Program-made: the position numbers and the translations under genes | NCBI GenBank assembly: GCA_037953625.1 | Contig: CM075649.1 | Coordinates: forward strand, 91,579,290 to 91,643,289 | Source: Crotalaria pallida | Taxonomy: Eukaryota > Streptophyta > Magnoliopsida > Fabales > Fabaceae | Direction: 5' to 3' | Length of the DNA stretch: 64,000 bases | Part shown: piece after piece, positions 45,277 to 57,600 of the stretch | Layout: each line of letters opens with the position of its first letter | Numbering within the stretch: the stretch's first letter is position 1 | The notes under the pieces: model-generated | Seen by the model: the letters and a program-made list of their open reading frames with translations, nothing else | Databases searched by the model: none | Told to the model about the DNA's origin: nothing

Positions 45277-45927
45277 GAGCCTGCATAACATAGGTGTTTT
45301 GGATCCTAGATCCTAGGGATAGAGCTGGGGAGGATCTGAGGAGCTGCTGAGGACACTGAAGACCTGCTCTGAGACTTCTATTTTGAGACTATGTGATATA
45401 TTGTATATATTTTGAGAGGTCTTAGAGTGAGGTTTTATTTCATATAGTTGGGTTGTATATTATTTTATAAACTCTTGCTATCTCGACTGATGTTACTTGC
45501 TACTTACTGTACTCATGGGGTTTCATATTATTTTATGACATATATATATATATATGATGTTTTATTTTCCTCAGCAGAGCCCCATAAGTATTATTTTTAC
45601 TTCCGCGAACTCTGATTTATATTTAAAAAGGGATTCGGTGATAAATTTATGTTTTTACTTATTCAAAACCACTCGAGAGACAAATGATATGTTTTAATAA
45701 TAACTACAAATAATGTTTTCGAAAATTAAGGAATTGTTATCTCGAGAGTCCTTTCGAAACTAAATTATTACTAAGCCGAATTCAAGAAATAGTTTATATC
45801 CAAAAAGGTTTTTGATTGAGCAAGTACTAATATTAAAAAGGAAAAATTTTCTAGCCCTAATTTTGATAGCAAGTATTCAATTATTTGGAAATATTAATTA
45901 TTTTCAAGTTAAAAAGAGAGCGTCACA
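45277..45927 (+). other. Right end of block D, probable LTR tail
   Basis: AT-rich non-coding DNA between the ORF stop and GCGTCACA at 45927. It has an (AT)n tract near 45540-45556 and two TCTCGAGA-like words near 45674 and 45741. The distance from ORF to end (about 650 bp) is similar to the 450 bp in element B, supporting an LTR reading. Confidence 0.45.
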
Positions 45928-47239
45928 CTATTCCTCTCTTAGAATTTTATTTTTTTCTCTTGTAAAACTATCAAGGATTGTGTGTGAAAAATGTGGGAAC
46001 TAAGGCCATCTATTTATAGGTGTTGAAGATGCATTTCTCCTCAATTTTCAGAGGTGAAATTCGGCCCCCCTTACTCACCATGAGTCAGCAAAATTAATTC
46101 ATGCACATTGGAACACACTTTGCATTAATTGGAATTTTGTTGATTCCTAAAACCTTTTAATTCTTGGTTTATTCTCACAAATTTTCAGAACTATTTTTCC
46201 CTCCTCCTACTAATATTTGGACGACACATATATATTAAAATAGGAGAGAAATTTTTTCATTGGTTCCTTGTGGAGGTGCCTTCACTATTAACCAATCATA
46301 TAAAACTATCATTTCAAATAAATCAGAAAACAATTAAGAAAATACTGAAATATGGACTGTGCAGCCAAATATTACTAAGATAAATATTTAAATATACCAA
46401 TAAAAATATTTTATAGTCCATTAAATTATTTTATGCCCCAAAATAATTTTTCTTAATTAAAACTATCAAAATTCGATTTTCTACCTACTGTACAGTATTT
46501 TTTTTGTAAACACTAAAATAAAAATTTTATTTTTACATATTAAGATACTACATTTTAATACGATCGTTTTCATATAAAGTTTATAATTTTTGGACTTACG
46601 GTTTGAAAGTTATGAATTTTTGAAGTTCTAATATCATTTCCTTCAAAAATACACTTCCTAAGCTTTCAAATAATTTAAAAATAAGAAAAATACGAAAATA
46701 CACTTTATTTGAATGGTAGCACAATATACAACTTCAGAAATGTATTTTCATTTTCAAAATAAAATATACTTGAGTCAAAAGGTTATTTAATGCATTAAAA
46801 CCATACATTTATACTTAAAACTCAAAAATTCGTTTAACAATGTAGCAGTGATAAAATTTCGAAAACTATAAAATAAAAATCAAAGCTGTACATTTTCATA
46901 ATCTAGATTTCGATACGATCGTTTTGACATATCATTTGTAATTTTTCGACGTACGGTTAAAAAAAATATGAATTTTTGAAGTTCTATCTCTATAACCCAA
47001 AATTCATTTTTCAACCAAAACCTTAGTAAAAATATAATTAAAATATTTATTAAATATCCAGAAATAAAATCTCACACTTAAATTTATAATTATTATATAT
47101 ATATATAGTATCACTGTATATATATATATATATAAATAAATCAACCAAAGACAATTATTATTAAACTATTCTAAAAATAATTGTAACTTAAATAAAATAA
47201 AATATTAAAATAAATTGGGAAAAATTGCGGGTCTCACAG
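45928..47239 (-). repeat. 5' LTR of element B, outer piece
   Basis: Aligns with 6907-8221 of the 3' LTR, same orientation, about 98-99% identical by eye, including the TATA box (near 46010-46017) and the terminal GGGTCTCACA. It continues the order broken at 16690, so it is most simply the outer part of the same LTR. An unrelated fragment of the same family is the alternative. Confidence 0.75.
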
Positions 47240-47504
47240 AGATCGGAGGATCTTTTCCATTTCTTGGATCCATCTTTGCGCCCCGTCTGGATTGTAACCT
47301 CCTTCGAACCATGGCGGCCCGCACTTCCTAAATCGCGCCAACCAATTTATCAATCTCGGCTGGGGCTGGTGGTTGAGGATTCAGCGCTACTACTGCTGCG
47401 GCGGCTGCTGCGATGTTCTCGGCCTGGTTCTGGTTCGTTTGAACCAGATTCTCAAGAATGTCGGTCATACGATCCGCATCCGTATTAACACGCCACCACG
47501 ACAT
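47240..47504 (-). pseudogene. gag: Gag N-terminal fragment of gypsy element A
   Basis: From the ATG at 47504 the minus strand reads MSWWRVNTDADRMTDIL, an Ala/Pro-rich stretch, and then, after one frame change near 47370, GPPWFEGGYNPDGAQRWIQ, the start of a gypsy Gag capsid domain. It is cut at 47240 by the insertion of element B. The rest of the gene should lie on the far side of B, outside the window. The bases next to B, GAGAT, are the expected target duplication. Confidence 0.7.
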
Positions 47505-47742
47505 ACTGACTAGGCCCTATGGAAAGAATAGGTTATTTCATGCATACTGAAATAATCATCAGCTAAATGTAAACGCATGTATATGAAGTAACCATTCAAC
47601 ATGACATAACGGCTAGAGTATGGCGGATGACTCAAGTTCAAATACACTTGACACTGACTACTGGTTACTCGCTTGGTGAGTAACTACTGGAGATGTGAGT
47701 CCACACTCCAAAGGCCGAGGGAAGTTGCTCTGATACCATAAA
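47505..47742 (-). other. Leader of element A with tRNA-Met primer site
   Basis: Non-coding leader; TGGTATCAGAGC on the minus strand at 47738-47727, four bases from the LTR end at 47743. Confidence 0.8.
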
Positions 47743-48679
47743 TGTAACACCATCACTTTTAATCAGTAAATTTTTTATTTTTAGTTTTAATAAAATTGGT
47801 GCTTGAAAAATTCTTTTGAAAACTTGATTACTTATGAAAGTCTTTACGAAAATCCGGCAGAGTTTCCTCTGTTTTTCGGACTTTCCCAAAATTTCCTGTT
47901 AAACCTGTCAGACCAGAATTATTTAAAAAACTTAAAACATAGCAGTATTACAGTCAGATCAATCCTAACGCCCGATTAGTACATGTTCCAGGGCATGTAA
48001 TTACTACATAATTTTAATTTCCCAAAATGATGTTCATGACATAAATTATGGTCCACTCCTGACAACTCTACGTGGAGTGTAATTCTGCTCGGCCTGCAAC
48101 TGGTGTAAGCTCCGCTTCTGTAACTGTAAAAAAAATTAGCAAGAAGGGTAGCATTACACAGGACTTAGAAAGATAAATTCTAAAAAGTACAGCAATGAAC
48201 TAAGTCCCTATCTCTTGACTTAATCTATCACATTTACTACCCTATTACTATGCGCTTATTTGTTCTAAACAATTCACGTAGTTCTTCGTTATTTATTCTC
48301 ATATTATTAATTTTTCTCAATTTCTTACCTCTCTTTTCCTTCTTAGCTCACTTTTCGTTTTATTTCACTATTTCTTTTGTTCTCTTTTTATCATTATTTT
48401 GTTCTCTTTTATTTTCTTTACTTTTCTTACCCTTATTTTTCTTTCCTTTCATTTCCTTTCTTTTATTTTATCTCATTTATTGAACCACAGGGTCTTATGA
48501 CTAACCTGTGTTGAGTCACAGGGTCGTATGACCAACCTGCTCTCGATTTCTCTTTATTAAACCACAGGGTCTTATGACCAACCTGTATTGAGCCATAGGG
48601 TCTCATGACCAACCTGTGCTCGGGCCGCAGGGTCTCATGACCAATCTGCACCATGTCTATTCTCTTTACATTTCATTTT
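47743..48679 (-). repeat. 5' LTR of element A, truncated by element G
   Basis: Plus strand starts TGTAACACCATCAC beside the PBS. It runs to 48679, where the LTR of G begins. Contains a pyrimidine-rich run (48280-48480) and a tandem repeat at 48480-48652. Its outer end was not found. Confidence 0.65.
48480..48652. repeat. Tandem repeat in LTR A, four units
   Basis: Four diverged units built on CACAGGGTCTTATGACCAACCTG, separated by spacers of unequal length. Confidence 0.75.
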
Positions 48680-51456
48680 TGTAACACCCCGATTTAAAAT
48701 TAAAAGATTAACAAACTTAAGTTTAAAATAAAATAGTGAATTGAAAATTTCTTTTTTTTATAAAACGAGTTTATAATACACATTGGGGGAAATCATTCAT
48801 AATATACACAGCTTCAACTGGATTTCCCCTCTTTTGACTTGTTCGCTGCGCACTCTGATCTTCAAGCTTCTTGCACAAGTACCTAAAATGATAACCACTA
48901 AGGGTGAGACCTTTTAACAACACAGTGAATCAAAGATAGTATACAGCTCATAATAAAAACTCAAAAATAATAGTCAAGTCAAGTCATAGATCAAAAAATT
49001 CACCCCATTCATTTTCCAGGATTTCAATCACTTTTCATTTTCCATTTTCATTTCCATTTCCATTAGGTTAGCTCCAGCCCCAGCCAGTCATACGGTACTG
49101 GGCACTGAAGTTCCCTTTTTCGATTTATTTAGCTCCAGCCCCAGCCTGCCGTACGGTACTGGGCACTGAAGTTCCATTTTTCCATTTATTTAGCTCCAGA
49201 CCCAGCCAGCCGTACGGTACTGGGTACTGAAGTTCCCTTTTTCCATTTATTTAGCTCCAGCCCCAGCCCCAGCCATTCCCTTTTTCCATTTCTTTAGCTC
49301 CAGCCCCAGCCAGCCGTACGGTACTGGGCACTGAAGTTACATCATTTTCTTTTCCCCTTTTATTCTTAAATTCATTCTATTATATTCTGCAGTGAACTGA
49401 TCCATTGGACACACCGACGCCTAACAGGTCATTTAGCCCTAACAGGTCATTGGAACACCTAGCAGGTACACCTAATGTGTCGGTGTTTTCCAAGGATCAA
49501 TTCCACTGCAGGAGATCCCATTTATCAACCAATCAAAGATTCCATCATTCACCCAAACCACACACGATCATAATTAAACATTCAGGACACCCAAAATAAT
49601 TACAAAAACACACACTTAACGTCTCAAGCATTCATATAACATCCCTTGTTAATATTTAGCTATTTTCACAAACTAATGTCCAACAACCAAATATAAATAT
49701 TACATATTTCTATTTAAACACTTATCGCACAACAAATTGCAAACATCCACACTTAACACTTAATCACAATTGTTAATACTTTGACAATCATACTCATGTA
49801 ACATTTAGTTCCAATTACATACATTTATCACATTGTTAGCATAATTCATTCCAGAAATTCATTAAGCTTATACAGGAATATATAACCAACAATCAATAAA
49901 TAGTCAAACCAGTCAGTCGACATACTCAGGTATGTCTCAGAGTGCAATAAAATAAGTCAGCTCCCTAGGGTTCTTCACTTCCTACTTTAATAACATACAA
50001 AAAGATTTAACATGACATTTCCAATAATACAACAAAATCAACCAAATATTCAACAATCACCTCTAGTCAACTCTAATCAAGTATTTATTTGTCACCCACA
50101 ACCCAATTTAACTATTAAACCCAAGTCCTATTATAAACTCTAACTATCCCTAACTCAAGGTGTGGAAAAGAGACTCCCCTTACCTGGAAATCCCAGCAAT
50201 AACGACAGAGTCATGTTTAACATCCGCAACTTGCTCCAGGGTCATGGTCAAAAACAACGTGTTGAATCTAAATAGGGACATGTGATAAAACTAATTATAA
50301 CATTAGAATATATATATCAAATAAACTCATTTTTGTCAAAACAATAAATATATATCATTGTACAATAAAAATATATCACTTTTGTCATAAACATCTCTTT
50401 ATTTGAAAATATAGGAATACTAAAAGTATTGACGGATCGTCAAATAAATTATATAGATGGACAGAGGGAGTTGAGGAGATTATATACCTAAAAAGGATTT
50501 AAGATTGGACGGTTGGATCTTGAGTTATTGAATCGGGAAGTAGAAAAATCTATATGTTTTTCTTTGTTTCCTCGCCTCAGATCCTCTCTCTCTCTCTCTC
50601 TCTGCGTGATACTCTTTCTTTCTTTCTTATTGTTTCACTCTCTCTCTCTCTCTTATCTACTCCTTCTCTCTCTGATGCTCCCTATGGTTTCACGTGGTGG
50701 CTTACTGGCCACACTCTCCTTTTTTTTATACTCTTTTCTTTTGGGTTGGGCGGCTGGGGTCTTGGGGTAGGTTAGTAGGTAATAATATAGGGTAATGGGT
50801 AGTATTAGGAAAATATATATTTATATATATTTGTGGGTCAATGTGTATAGGTATTTTGGATTATAATTAAAAGTTGGATGATACTAAAAATAAAATACAT
50901 TTAGGTAAAACAATATTGTATTTTGAATTACTCAAAACTGATTGAAAAATAATAAAGTTACCGGTCCCTCCGGATAGCTATGCGTAAGAAAAATTATCAA
51001 AATTCAAAAGTAGATATATTTTTCAAATCTTGATATTAAATTTGATAATATATAATATTTGAAATTCTGAGTAGAAGATTATTATATACAACTTAAACCA
51101 GTAATATATTAAACCAGTCCAGAAGCTAAAAATAAAACAGTCTCCGAACACTATGAAAATTTACAGGGACGCTCAAAATATTAAGTTAAACATATTTTTC
51201 TAAAGAAACTATTTATAAAAATGCCTCTAAGGTTTGCCACTTGAGCTCCCTGTCAAAATGTTAATTAAACTAAATAAAAGTACTACTTTATTTTTGGAAA
51301 ACGTATCGTAACAAATTTATACTTATTTTGACTAGAAAACATATTTCAAATATAATGATGAAATCAGAATTTTATTCCGAGACTCAAATCTTGAAAACAT
51401 CATATTAAATCATTTAATTATTTTACTAGACATATTAGAAATAACGGGATGTTACA
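48680..51456 (-). repeat. 3' LTR of gypsy element G (2777 bp)
   Basis: Plus-strand ends are TGTAACACCCCG and GGGATGTTACA. A polypurine tract on the minus strand (AAGTGTGGGAGAAT) adjoins at 51457, so this is a 3' LTR. It contains tandem repeats at 49066-49342 and a CT-rich run at 50583-50668. Weak similarity of its inner end to LTRs A, B and H suggests all belong to one broad lineage. Confidence 0.75.
49066..49342. repeat. Tandem repeat in LTR G, about 61-bp unit
   Basis: Four to five copies of a unit starting TTAGCTCCAGCCCCAGCC and holding GTACGGTACTGGGCACTGAAG; one copy is shortened near 49260. Confidence 0.8.
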
Positions 51457-51495
51457 ATTCTCCCACACTTATTGGAATTTCGTCCCCGAAATTCC
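51457..51495 (-). other. PPT and GNRA-loop hairpin at the 3' end of element G
   Basis: Minus strand: a 9-bp stem GGAATTTCG/CGAAATTCC with loop GGGA at 51495-51474, then 17 bases with the polypurine tract to the LTR. Same layout as elements B and F with another stem sequence. Confidence 0.65.
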
Positions 51496-52697
51496 GTTCA
51501 AAATCCTTAAATGGAGAATCATCCCGAACAAGGGGTTCTTAATTACGATACTCACTTCCTTTGGCTTTACTCCCCCACTTGGAATTGGCATACCATTTAG
51601 CATGAATGCGTCACAAGACCATTGCACTCATTGAAGAGTGCCGATTATGGTTTAATTTGGGTCAACCTTTAGGCTAAGATTCTAACAGATTTCTAAGGTC
51701 AGCTAGCTTCCCTCCGAAAATCTACTTCGAAGGTTGAACACGGTACTAAAACGCTTTAAACACTATTACCCTAAATGGTTGATTATATGCTAACTCCAAA
51801 ACCTACCACTTATCCTATTCCTAGACCCTAATCAACCACATTCAACAATCCAACAACCAAAAAAAAATCACATAGATATCATTTGAATATACACAACATT
51901 CCACTTCAGCATACATTTCAAACACAACAAGACTCCACCCTACTTCCTTCTAAGCTAATCCTTGTCTAACTTAGGACTAAAATTTACCTCTACAAACACA
52001 GTCATCATATATTTGAAAATTGGGTCAAAGAGGGTTCGGGGAATAGGACTCATATGGTTTGCAACCAAAAACACTTTTCATCAATTCAGTTCCCCAATGT
52101 TTTGAAAAATTTGAAAATAGTGTCCCTGAACGTAAAAGAACATCATAGTAAATTTTCAAGTCGATCAGAGTTCATTAGGTTCGTTTTTAACCCTACAACC
52201 ACTTAGTTAAAATTTTGTAATGGTCAGGGGTGAACCTACGTCAATTTCACTTAAAAATAGTAGACAAACTCCGATTGGCCTCAAAATTTAATGGGACAAC
52301 ACCTAAGCTTAGCCCAAGGTTGCGTAATATTGTCAAACCGATTAGAGCTCGTTAAATTTATTTTAATTAAAACATTAACTTGCTCCAAATGGGCTTGAAA
52401 TGTTACATAAAACGATGAGTCAACCATAGGGTGCTTATATCAAATCTTTCAATTCAAACAAATATCCTAAACCCAAAAACTTAGTTTACACTCTATATAA
52501 AAACCCCGAATTCCCCAACAGACACCTAACCACGAACATATACATCTTTTAAAATCCTTGTTTTGAACAATCACTAAGTATGGGGATTTAAAATTTAAAA
52601 AGAAGATCCCATACTAGTAAAACACTTGGAGGAACAATTAGTTTCATTTGAAAATTCAATAAAACTTTTAATCATGCACCTTACCATGAAGAGCTAT
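51496..52697. other. Unassigned AT-rich sequence
   Basis: No intact frame. The first 60 bases may be the decayed pol end of element G. The rest resembles LTR or intergenic repeat DNA but matches nothing else in the window. The 5' LTR of G is not found here. Confidence 0.4.
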
Positions 52698-53912
52698 TGT
52701 AACGACCCAACTTTCTAACTCTTAATTACTTATAAATAAAATAGAGGAAATTTTTTTTTTCGCTGAAATAGGTTTATAACTTGGTTCATTTCAAAAGCGG
52801 AAGCAACTTGCATATATCATATTGTTTCATAACAAAACATAGAGAATTTTACAACTTATAAAAAAAGTTCAAACTATAAGGCAGCCAACATAGACTCTGA
52901 GCTACTTAATATACTACTCGTAACCCAGAGCATGGTTCTCAAAACTCCACCATTGGTAAGGGAATTATCGCATCCCTTGCCAGCATCATTCTCCCCCTTG
53001 GAAGACGGAAGCTCCATTACCTACAAGGGCAAGTAGGGAGTAATAAGTCATAGCTAATCACGTTAAAACGAATGATAAATAACAGAGGCTAAAAACGGCA
53101 AGCACAAGTAGTAACAGATTCATTAATGCATAAACATATGTCAAACCCCCCCCCCCCTTTTTTACTCAAGTAATTAGTCTTATTATCAATGGCATGATGC
53201 ATGCTAATCTCAACAATATCCCGGGGAATCACAGCTTGGAGAAAAATGAGTCATCCTGAGCCTCCTCCGACAGACAGCGGTGGTAAGCTCGACTCTGATG
53301 ACAGATAGCGCAAAACATCTCAACAAGCTGGAGCAAAACAAATTCATGAATGCAAACAAAATCTGTTACCAATCCTTATCTTTTCGTTCATCATCATCAT
53401 TCATCTCATTCTCATTTAGGACATAGTCCATGTTTCACATTTTATTCTTCCATCTCATTTCCTTTAATTTTTCTTTAAACTGGTGCTGTTGTTTTCATAG
53501 AAAAATCCATCAGCCACTTTGTGATGGTTTTATAAATAGAGTATAATCATTTATTTAATAATCCGTCGGGGCCCAGCCTCCTATTGGTGGATATTTATTG
53601 CAACGACCCCATTGGGACTCCCTTAGAAAATATCAACCAAGTGAATAAAATTTTCACTGGGACATTAGAGATAATATCCACCAAATGGGTGTAAGCACTT
53701 CCGTTGGGACTCCTGTAGGGAATAATCAACCACTGAATAGAATTCCAGTAGGACACCTCCAGGATAGTTATCAACCAACGGGATTATGTTTTAAGCATAA
53801 AGAGAAATATTTAGAATTTAGTAATTTAGGAGCTTAGACGAGTTAATCTTTAATGAAATTGTAGAAATAACAAGGAGTAAAAAAAACTTAGCTTTTAAGA
53901 CTAATTAGGCAG
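52698..53912 (-). repeat. LTR-like segment H, truncated at the MULE
   Basis: Plus strand starts TGTAACGACCCAACTTTC, similar in design to the inner ends of LTRs A, B and G (TGTAAC, then a T-run followed by TTTATAA). No PBS precedes it, so it is a solo or 3' LTR. Degenerate repeats with TATCAACCAA and GGGACTCC words lie at about 53570-53790; a C-run at about 53147-53158. Far end not seen. Confidence 0.5.
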
Positions 53913-53915
53913 ATT

Positions 53916-54016
53916 GGTCCCTGACTTTGCAGCCATCGATCAATTTAGTCTCTGACTTTATGGAAACATCAATTTAGTCCCTGAGATTGCAATCCGTCGA
54001 TCAATTTCGTCCCTGA
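53916..54016 (+). repeat. Subterminal tandem repeat of the MULE
   Basis: Three to four diverged units of about 30-38 bp: GTCCCTGAC/GTCTCTGAC, a variable core, then GATCAATTTAGTC. Such arrays near the ends of plant DNA transposons often bind the transposase; that role here is inferred. Confidence 0.6.
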
Positions 54017-54071
54017 CGTTTGGTGTCGTCAATCTCCTGTCACGGAATGCACACGTGGACAATAACTGTGC

Positions 54072-54091
54072 CCAAAACGACGTCGTTTTGG
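54072..54091. promoter_or_regulatory. 20-bp perfect palindrome CCAAAACGACGTCGTTTTGG
   Basis: Fully self-complementary with an ACGT core (bZIP-type binding word), between the subterminal repeats and the transposase gene. Confidence 0.6.
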
Positions 54092-54340
54092 CCACTTGTA
54101 AAAAAAAATTTTCCACGCTGGCCCATTCGCTTGGCGCCAAACAAAACACCCTTTTTCCCTCTAACCCTTCACATATCTTCAAAGCAAACCCAGAAGAGAA
54201 AACCAAACGAAACCTTCTTTCTTTCAATCACTCACAATGAACGAAACCAAACCCCAAGTTCAGAAACATTGAAGCAAATCTCAGGGAAGTGAACATTATT
54301 AGTGCAATCTCCATCGTTTCATCAGCAAGGAAGCTTCAAA

Positions 54341-54696
54341 AGGTAAGAGAAACCCTAACCTTGAATGAATATGTGAAAATATGCATTATTGTTCCCAATA
54401 TATGTGATTAGGGTTTCGTGCAGGTTATGCGTGTTACTTAAAATGGTTTTTTTTCATCTTTTTTTTGTTTATTTCATAAATGTCAGATTTTGGGTTATTA
54501 CTTTATTATCTGATTATGTCATTGTGGTCCATGGAGTAATTTAAATGATTTCCTTGTTTTGGTTACCTTCTTTATTCTGTATGTGGTCCATGTCGTGTAT
54601 CTGTTGTCCCTATTAATTATTGTTGTTGTATACTGTTAGTGGGCTTTGTGGGACCCAGTATAGAGTCACTGATTTGTTTGTATTTTTCATGTATAG
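54341..54696 (+). other. Probable 5' UTR intron of the MULE transposase gene
   Basis: Donor AAAAG|GTAAGAG at 54340/54341 and acceptor TGTATAG ending at 54696, one base before the ATG at 54698. Splicing here explains why the frame upstream of the ATG is poor in coding character. Confidence 0.55.
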
Positions 54697-54697
54697 G

Positions 54698-57600
54698 ATG
54701 ATTTACTTGAAGTTTCACCATGGGGGTACTTTTTACAAGGACAGGGATGGGAATACAACATATAACAATGGAAAGTTGTCAGAGTGGGGTGGGATTGATG
54801 AAGATGAGTTGGATGTTTTGGCTTGCAGGGATTACTACAAAGAGTTAGGGTACAAGTCAGTGTCTACAGTATTGTGGTTAGTTCCAAAAAAGTCTATGAC
54901 CAAGGGATTGAGGGCATTAGACACTGATAAAGACCTTCTGCAAATGGTGCAGGCTAGTAAAATTGCTGGACGTGTGTGCCACATATTTTATGAGCACACA
55001 CCTGCTGACAACACTGATGTATTGGTTGGCAGGGAAGATGAGGGTGAAGGTGTAGACATGGCTAAGTGTGATGAAGTCATAAGGAGAGTTGTTAGTGGAG
55101 TACTTGAAGGTGAGAGCCAGAAAGAAGGGGAAGCAAGAAGCAAGAAAATAAATGATCCAATACTGAAGAAGAAAGTGGAAGAAAAGAGGATGGAAGCTTT
55201 GAAGAAAAAGAAGCTTGCTGAAGCAAGAAAGAAGGAAGCACTAGAAGCTCAGTTGGCTGTTGAGACAAAAAACAAAGAAGAAGCTAAGAAGAAAGCATTT
55301 GCAGAAGCTAAGAAGAAGAAGGCTGAGGATGACTTAAAGAAGAAGATGCTTGAAGCTCAAACAAAAACAAGGACAGCAGAAACAATTGAAGAGGCAGCAC
55401 ATAAGAAGAACTATGAGGAGCAGAAGAGGAAAGTTGAACTTCAACAACAGTTGATGGAAGCTGCAATGGAGTTGAATCGGAGAGTAACCAGACTCCAAGC
55501 TAAGAAGGCAATAGAGCAGAATTTGGTAATTGATGAGGAAAAGGGCAGAGAGACTGCAATGTCAAAGAACAAGGGTAAGGGCAAGGCCAAGGTCGTAGAG
55601 CAGTGTTTGGAGAAGGAGAAGAGCAAGGGTGAGGAGGATGCAATGGCAAAGAAGAAGGGTAAGGCCAAGGTTGTGGAGCTGCCTTTGGCAAAGGAAAAGG
55701 GCAAGGGTACAGAGGCTCCAATGACAAGAAACAAGGCTAAGGCTGTGGAGCAGGGAAACACTGTTATAGGCCAAGGGTTTACAGAGCAGGGAAACACTCA
55801 GGCTAAGGGAAAGGAAGTGCTGCATGATATTGAAGACAGTGAAAGTGATTGGACCAGTGGAAGTGATAGTGAAGATGAGACTTATGTCATAAATGCTGCC
55901 CAACTGATGGATGAAAGCAGTGATGAGGACAGTGAGGGGTTGCATCCTATTGGTCATAGGGAGCACTATCTAAAATTTCACAATGAAGATAGGGTTGAAG
56001 AAGGATGGAAATCTGAGGAGTTGAGATCACCATCAAACAGTGATGATGATGCTGATTCAAAGGCCATTTACCCACAATTTCAGCAGGCTTCCTTTGGCAA
56101 TATCAGTATTGAAGTTGGGATGGAGTTTGCTACCTTGGAAACATTTAAAAATGCAGTGAAGGATTACAATATTCATCTGGGAAGAGACTTTTATTGGGTC
56201 AAAAATGATAAAGTAAGGGCACGGGCCAAGTGCAAGCATGAGTTATGCAACTGGGAGATATACTGTGGATGGAGCAATGTCAGTAACTCATTTTTAGTGA
56301 AGACATTTGAATCTACACACACGTGCTACAGAGAATTCAAGGTTGGACAGGCTGACAGAGAGTGGGTTTCAAAAAAGTTGATTAAGAAGCTTTTACAGCA
56401 ACCAAATCTGAAACATAGGGAAGCTGTGGAGTATTTTAAGAGGAAGTATGGTGTAGTTTTAGATAATAGTAAGGTGTATAGGGCAACTGTAAAGGCAAGA
56501 GCAGAGGTAGAAGGGAATGAAAGAGAGCAATATGGCAAGCTTTGGGATTATTGCCATGAGCTAATCAATACTAATCCTGGATCTACAGTGAAAATGGAGA
56601 CAATTCCTATGCCTGAAGGAAATCCACAGTTCCATAGGTTATACATTTGCTTTGCTGGATGTAAGAATGGTTTCAAGGCTGGTTGTAAACCATTAATTGG
56701 TTTGGATGGTGCCTTCTTGAAGGGGTATTATGGAGGACAATTATTGTCTGCTGTGGGACAAGATGCAAATAATCACATATATCCAATTGCATATGGAGTT
56801 GTGGATGTGGAAAACAAGGATAACTGGAAATGGTTCTTAGAGTTGTTGCACCTTGACTTGGGCTACTACAAGGAGCATGGGTGGAACTTTATATCAGACA
56901 TGCAAAAGGTAAAGACTTGTTCCATATCGTAGGATGTAATTGAACTAAATTTATATAAAGTTAGGGATGTATGTGAATTAAATGTGTGAATGTTAAGGAC
57001 GAACTTGATTGATTTATCTTTATTTCAGGGCCTTATTCCAGCACTGCAAGAGGTGATGCCTGGTGTCCATCACAGGTTATGTGCTTGGCATCTCTGGCAG
57101 AACTTCTCCAAGATATGGAAGGACAAAGATATAAAGGGCATGTTATGGGAATGTGAAAGATCCACAACAAAGGCACAGTTCAAGGACAACATGGCAAAGG
57201 TTAAAGCAAAAGATCATAAGGCATGGGCTTATCTTGAGAAGTGGAGGAAATTAAACCCAACCACGTCATGGACCAAGGCTGAATTTAGTGATTACCCAAA
57301 GATAGACAACATATGCAACAATGCTTGTGAGGTTTTCAACTCCAAGATTGTTAGTGCTAGGGGCAACACTATATTGAACATGTTAGAGGAGGTGAGATGC
57401 TACATTATGCAAAACATAGTTAACAACAAGAAAAAGTTCTCTGGGTACACTGGATTTCTAGCTCCTTTGCAACAAAGTAGATTGGACAAAAAGAAAATAG
57501 AAAGCAACAAATGGAGGCCAATTTGGGCAGGTAAAGTATTGAATTAAGTGAATATTGATTTCTTTTTATTACTGTTGCTGCATTTGATTTATTGTTACTG

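Larger units (their letters stand above)
16691..45927 (+). mobile_element. Block D: remnant of an ORF-bearing LTR element carrying two nested insertions
   Basis: This block interrupts the 5' LTR of B. Removing solo LTR E and array F leaves about 2.2 kb: 16691-17394, 19099-19651 and 45021-45927. The pieces join smoothly: the F target duplication restores an open frame and the E insertion site restores a palindrome. The right end ...GCGTCACA at 45927 looks like an LTR end on the plus strand. No TG start or target duplication is seen on the left, and 719 bp of B LTR (equivalents of 6188-6906) is missing, so the left end was probably deleted. Confidence 0.6.
4212..47239 (-). mobile_element. Tekay-like Ty3/gypsy element with giant LTRs (element B), interrupted
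   Basis: Minus-strand element: 3' LTR (4212-8221, continuing beyond the Tat insertion and the window edge), internal domain 8222-13055, 5' LTR in two pieces (13056-16690 and 45928-47239) separated by a 29 kb nested block. LTR ends are TGTGAGACCC and GGGGTGTTACA. Adding 13056-14958 to 4212-8221 gives an LTR near 5.9 kb. The chromodomain-like end of integrase and the initiator tRNA-Met primer site fit Tekay/Del chromoviruses. B is inserted in the gag of element A at 47239/47240. Confidence 0.8.

Noticed and set aside
48250..48483. 77-codon hydrophobic plus-strand frame
   Set aside because: Product of a pyrimidine-rich low-complexity run (Leu/Phe/Ser) in LTR A.
50513..50775. Leu/Ser-rich plus-strand frames in LTR G
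   Set aside because: Caused by a CT microsatellite; no motif.
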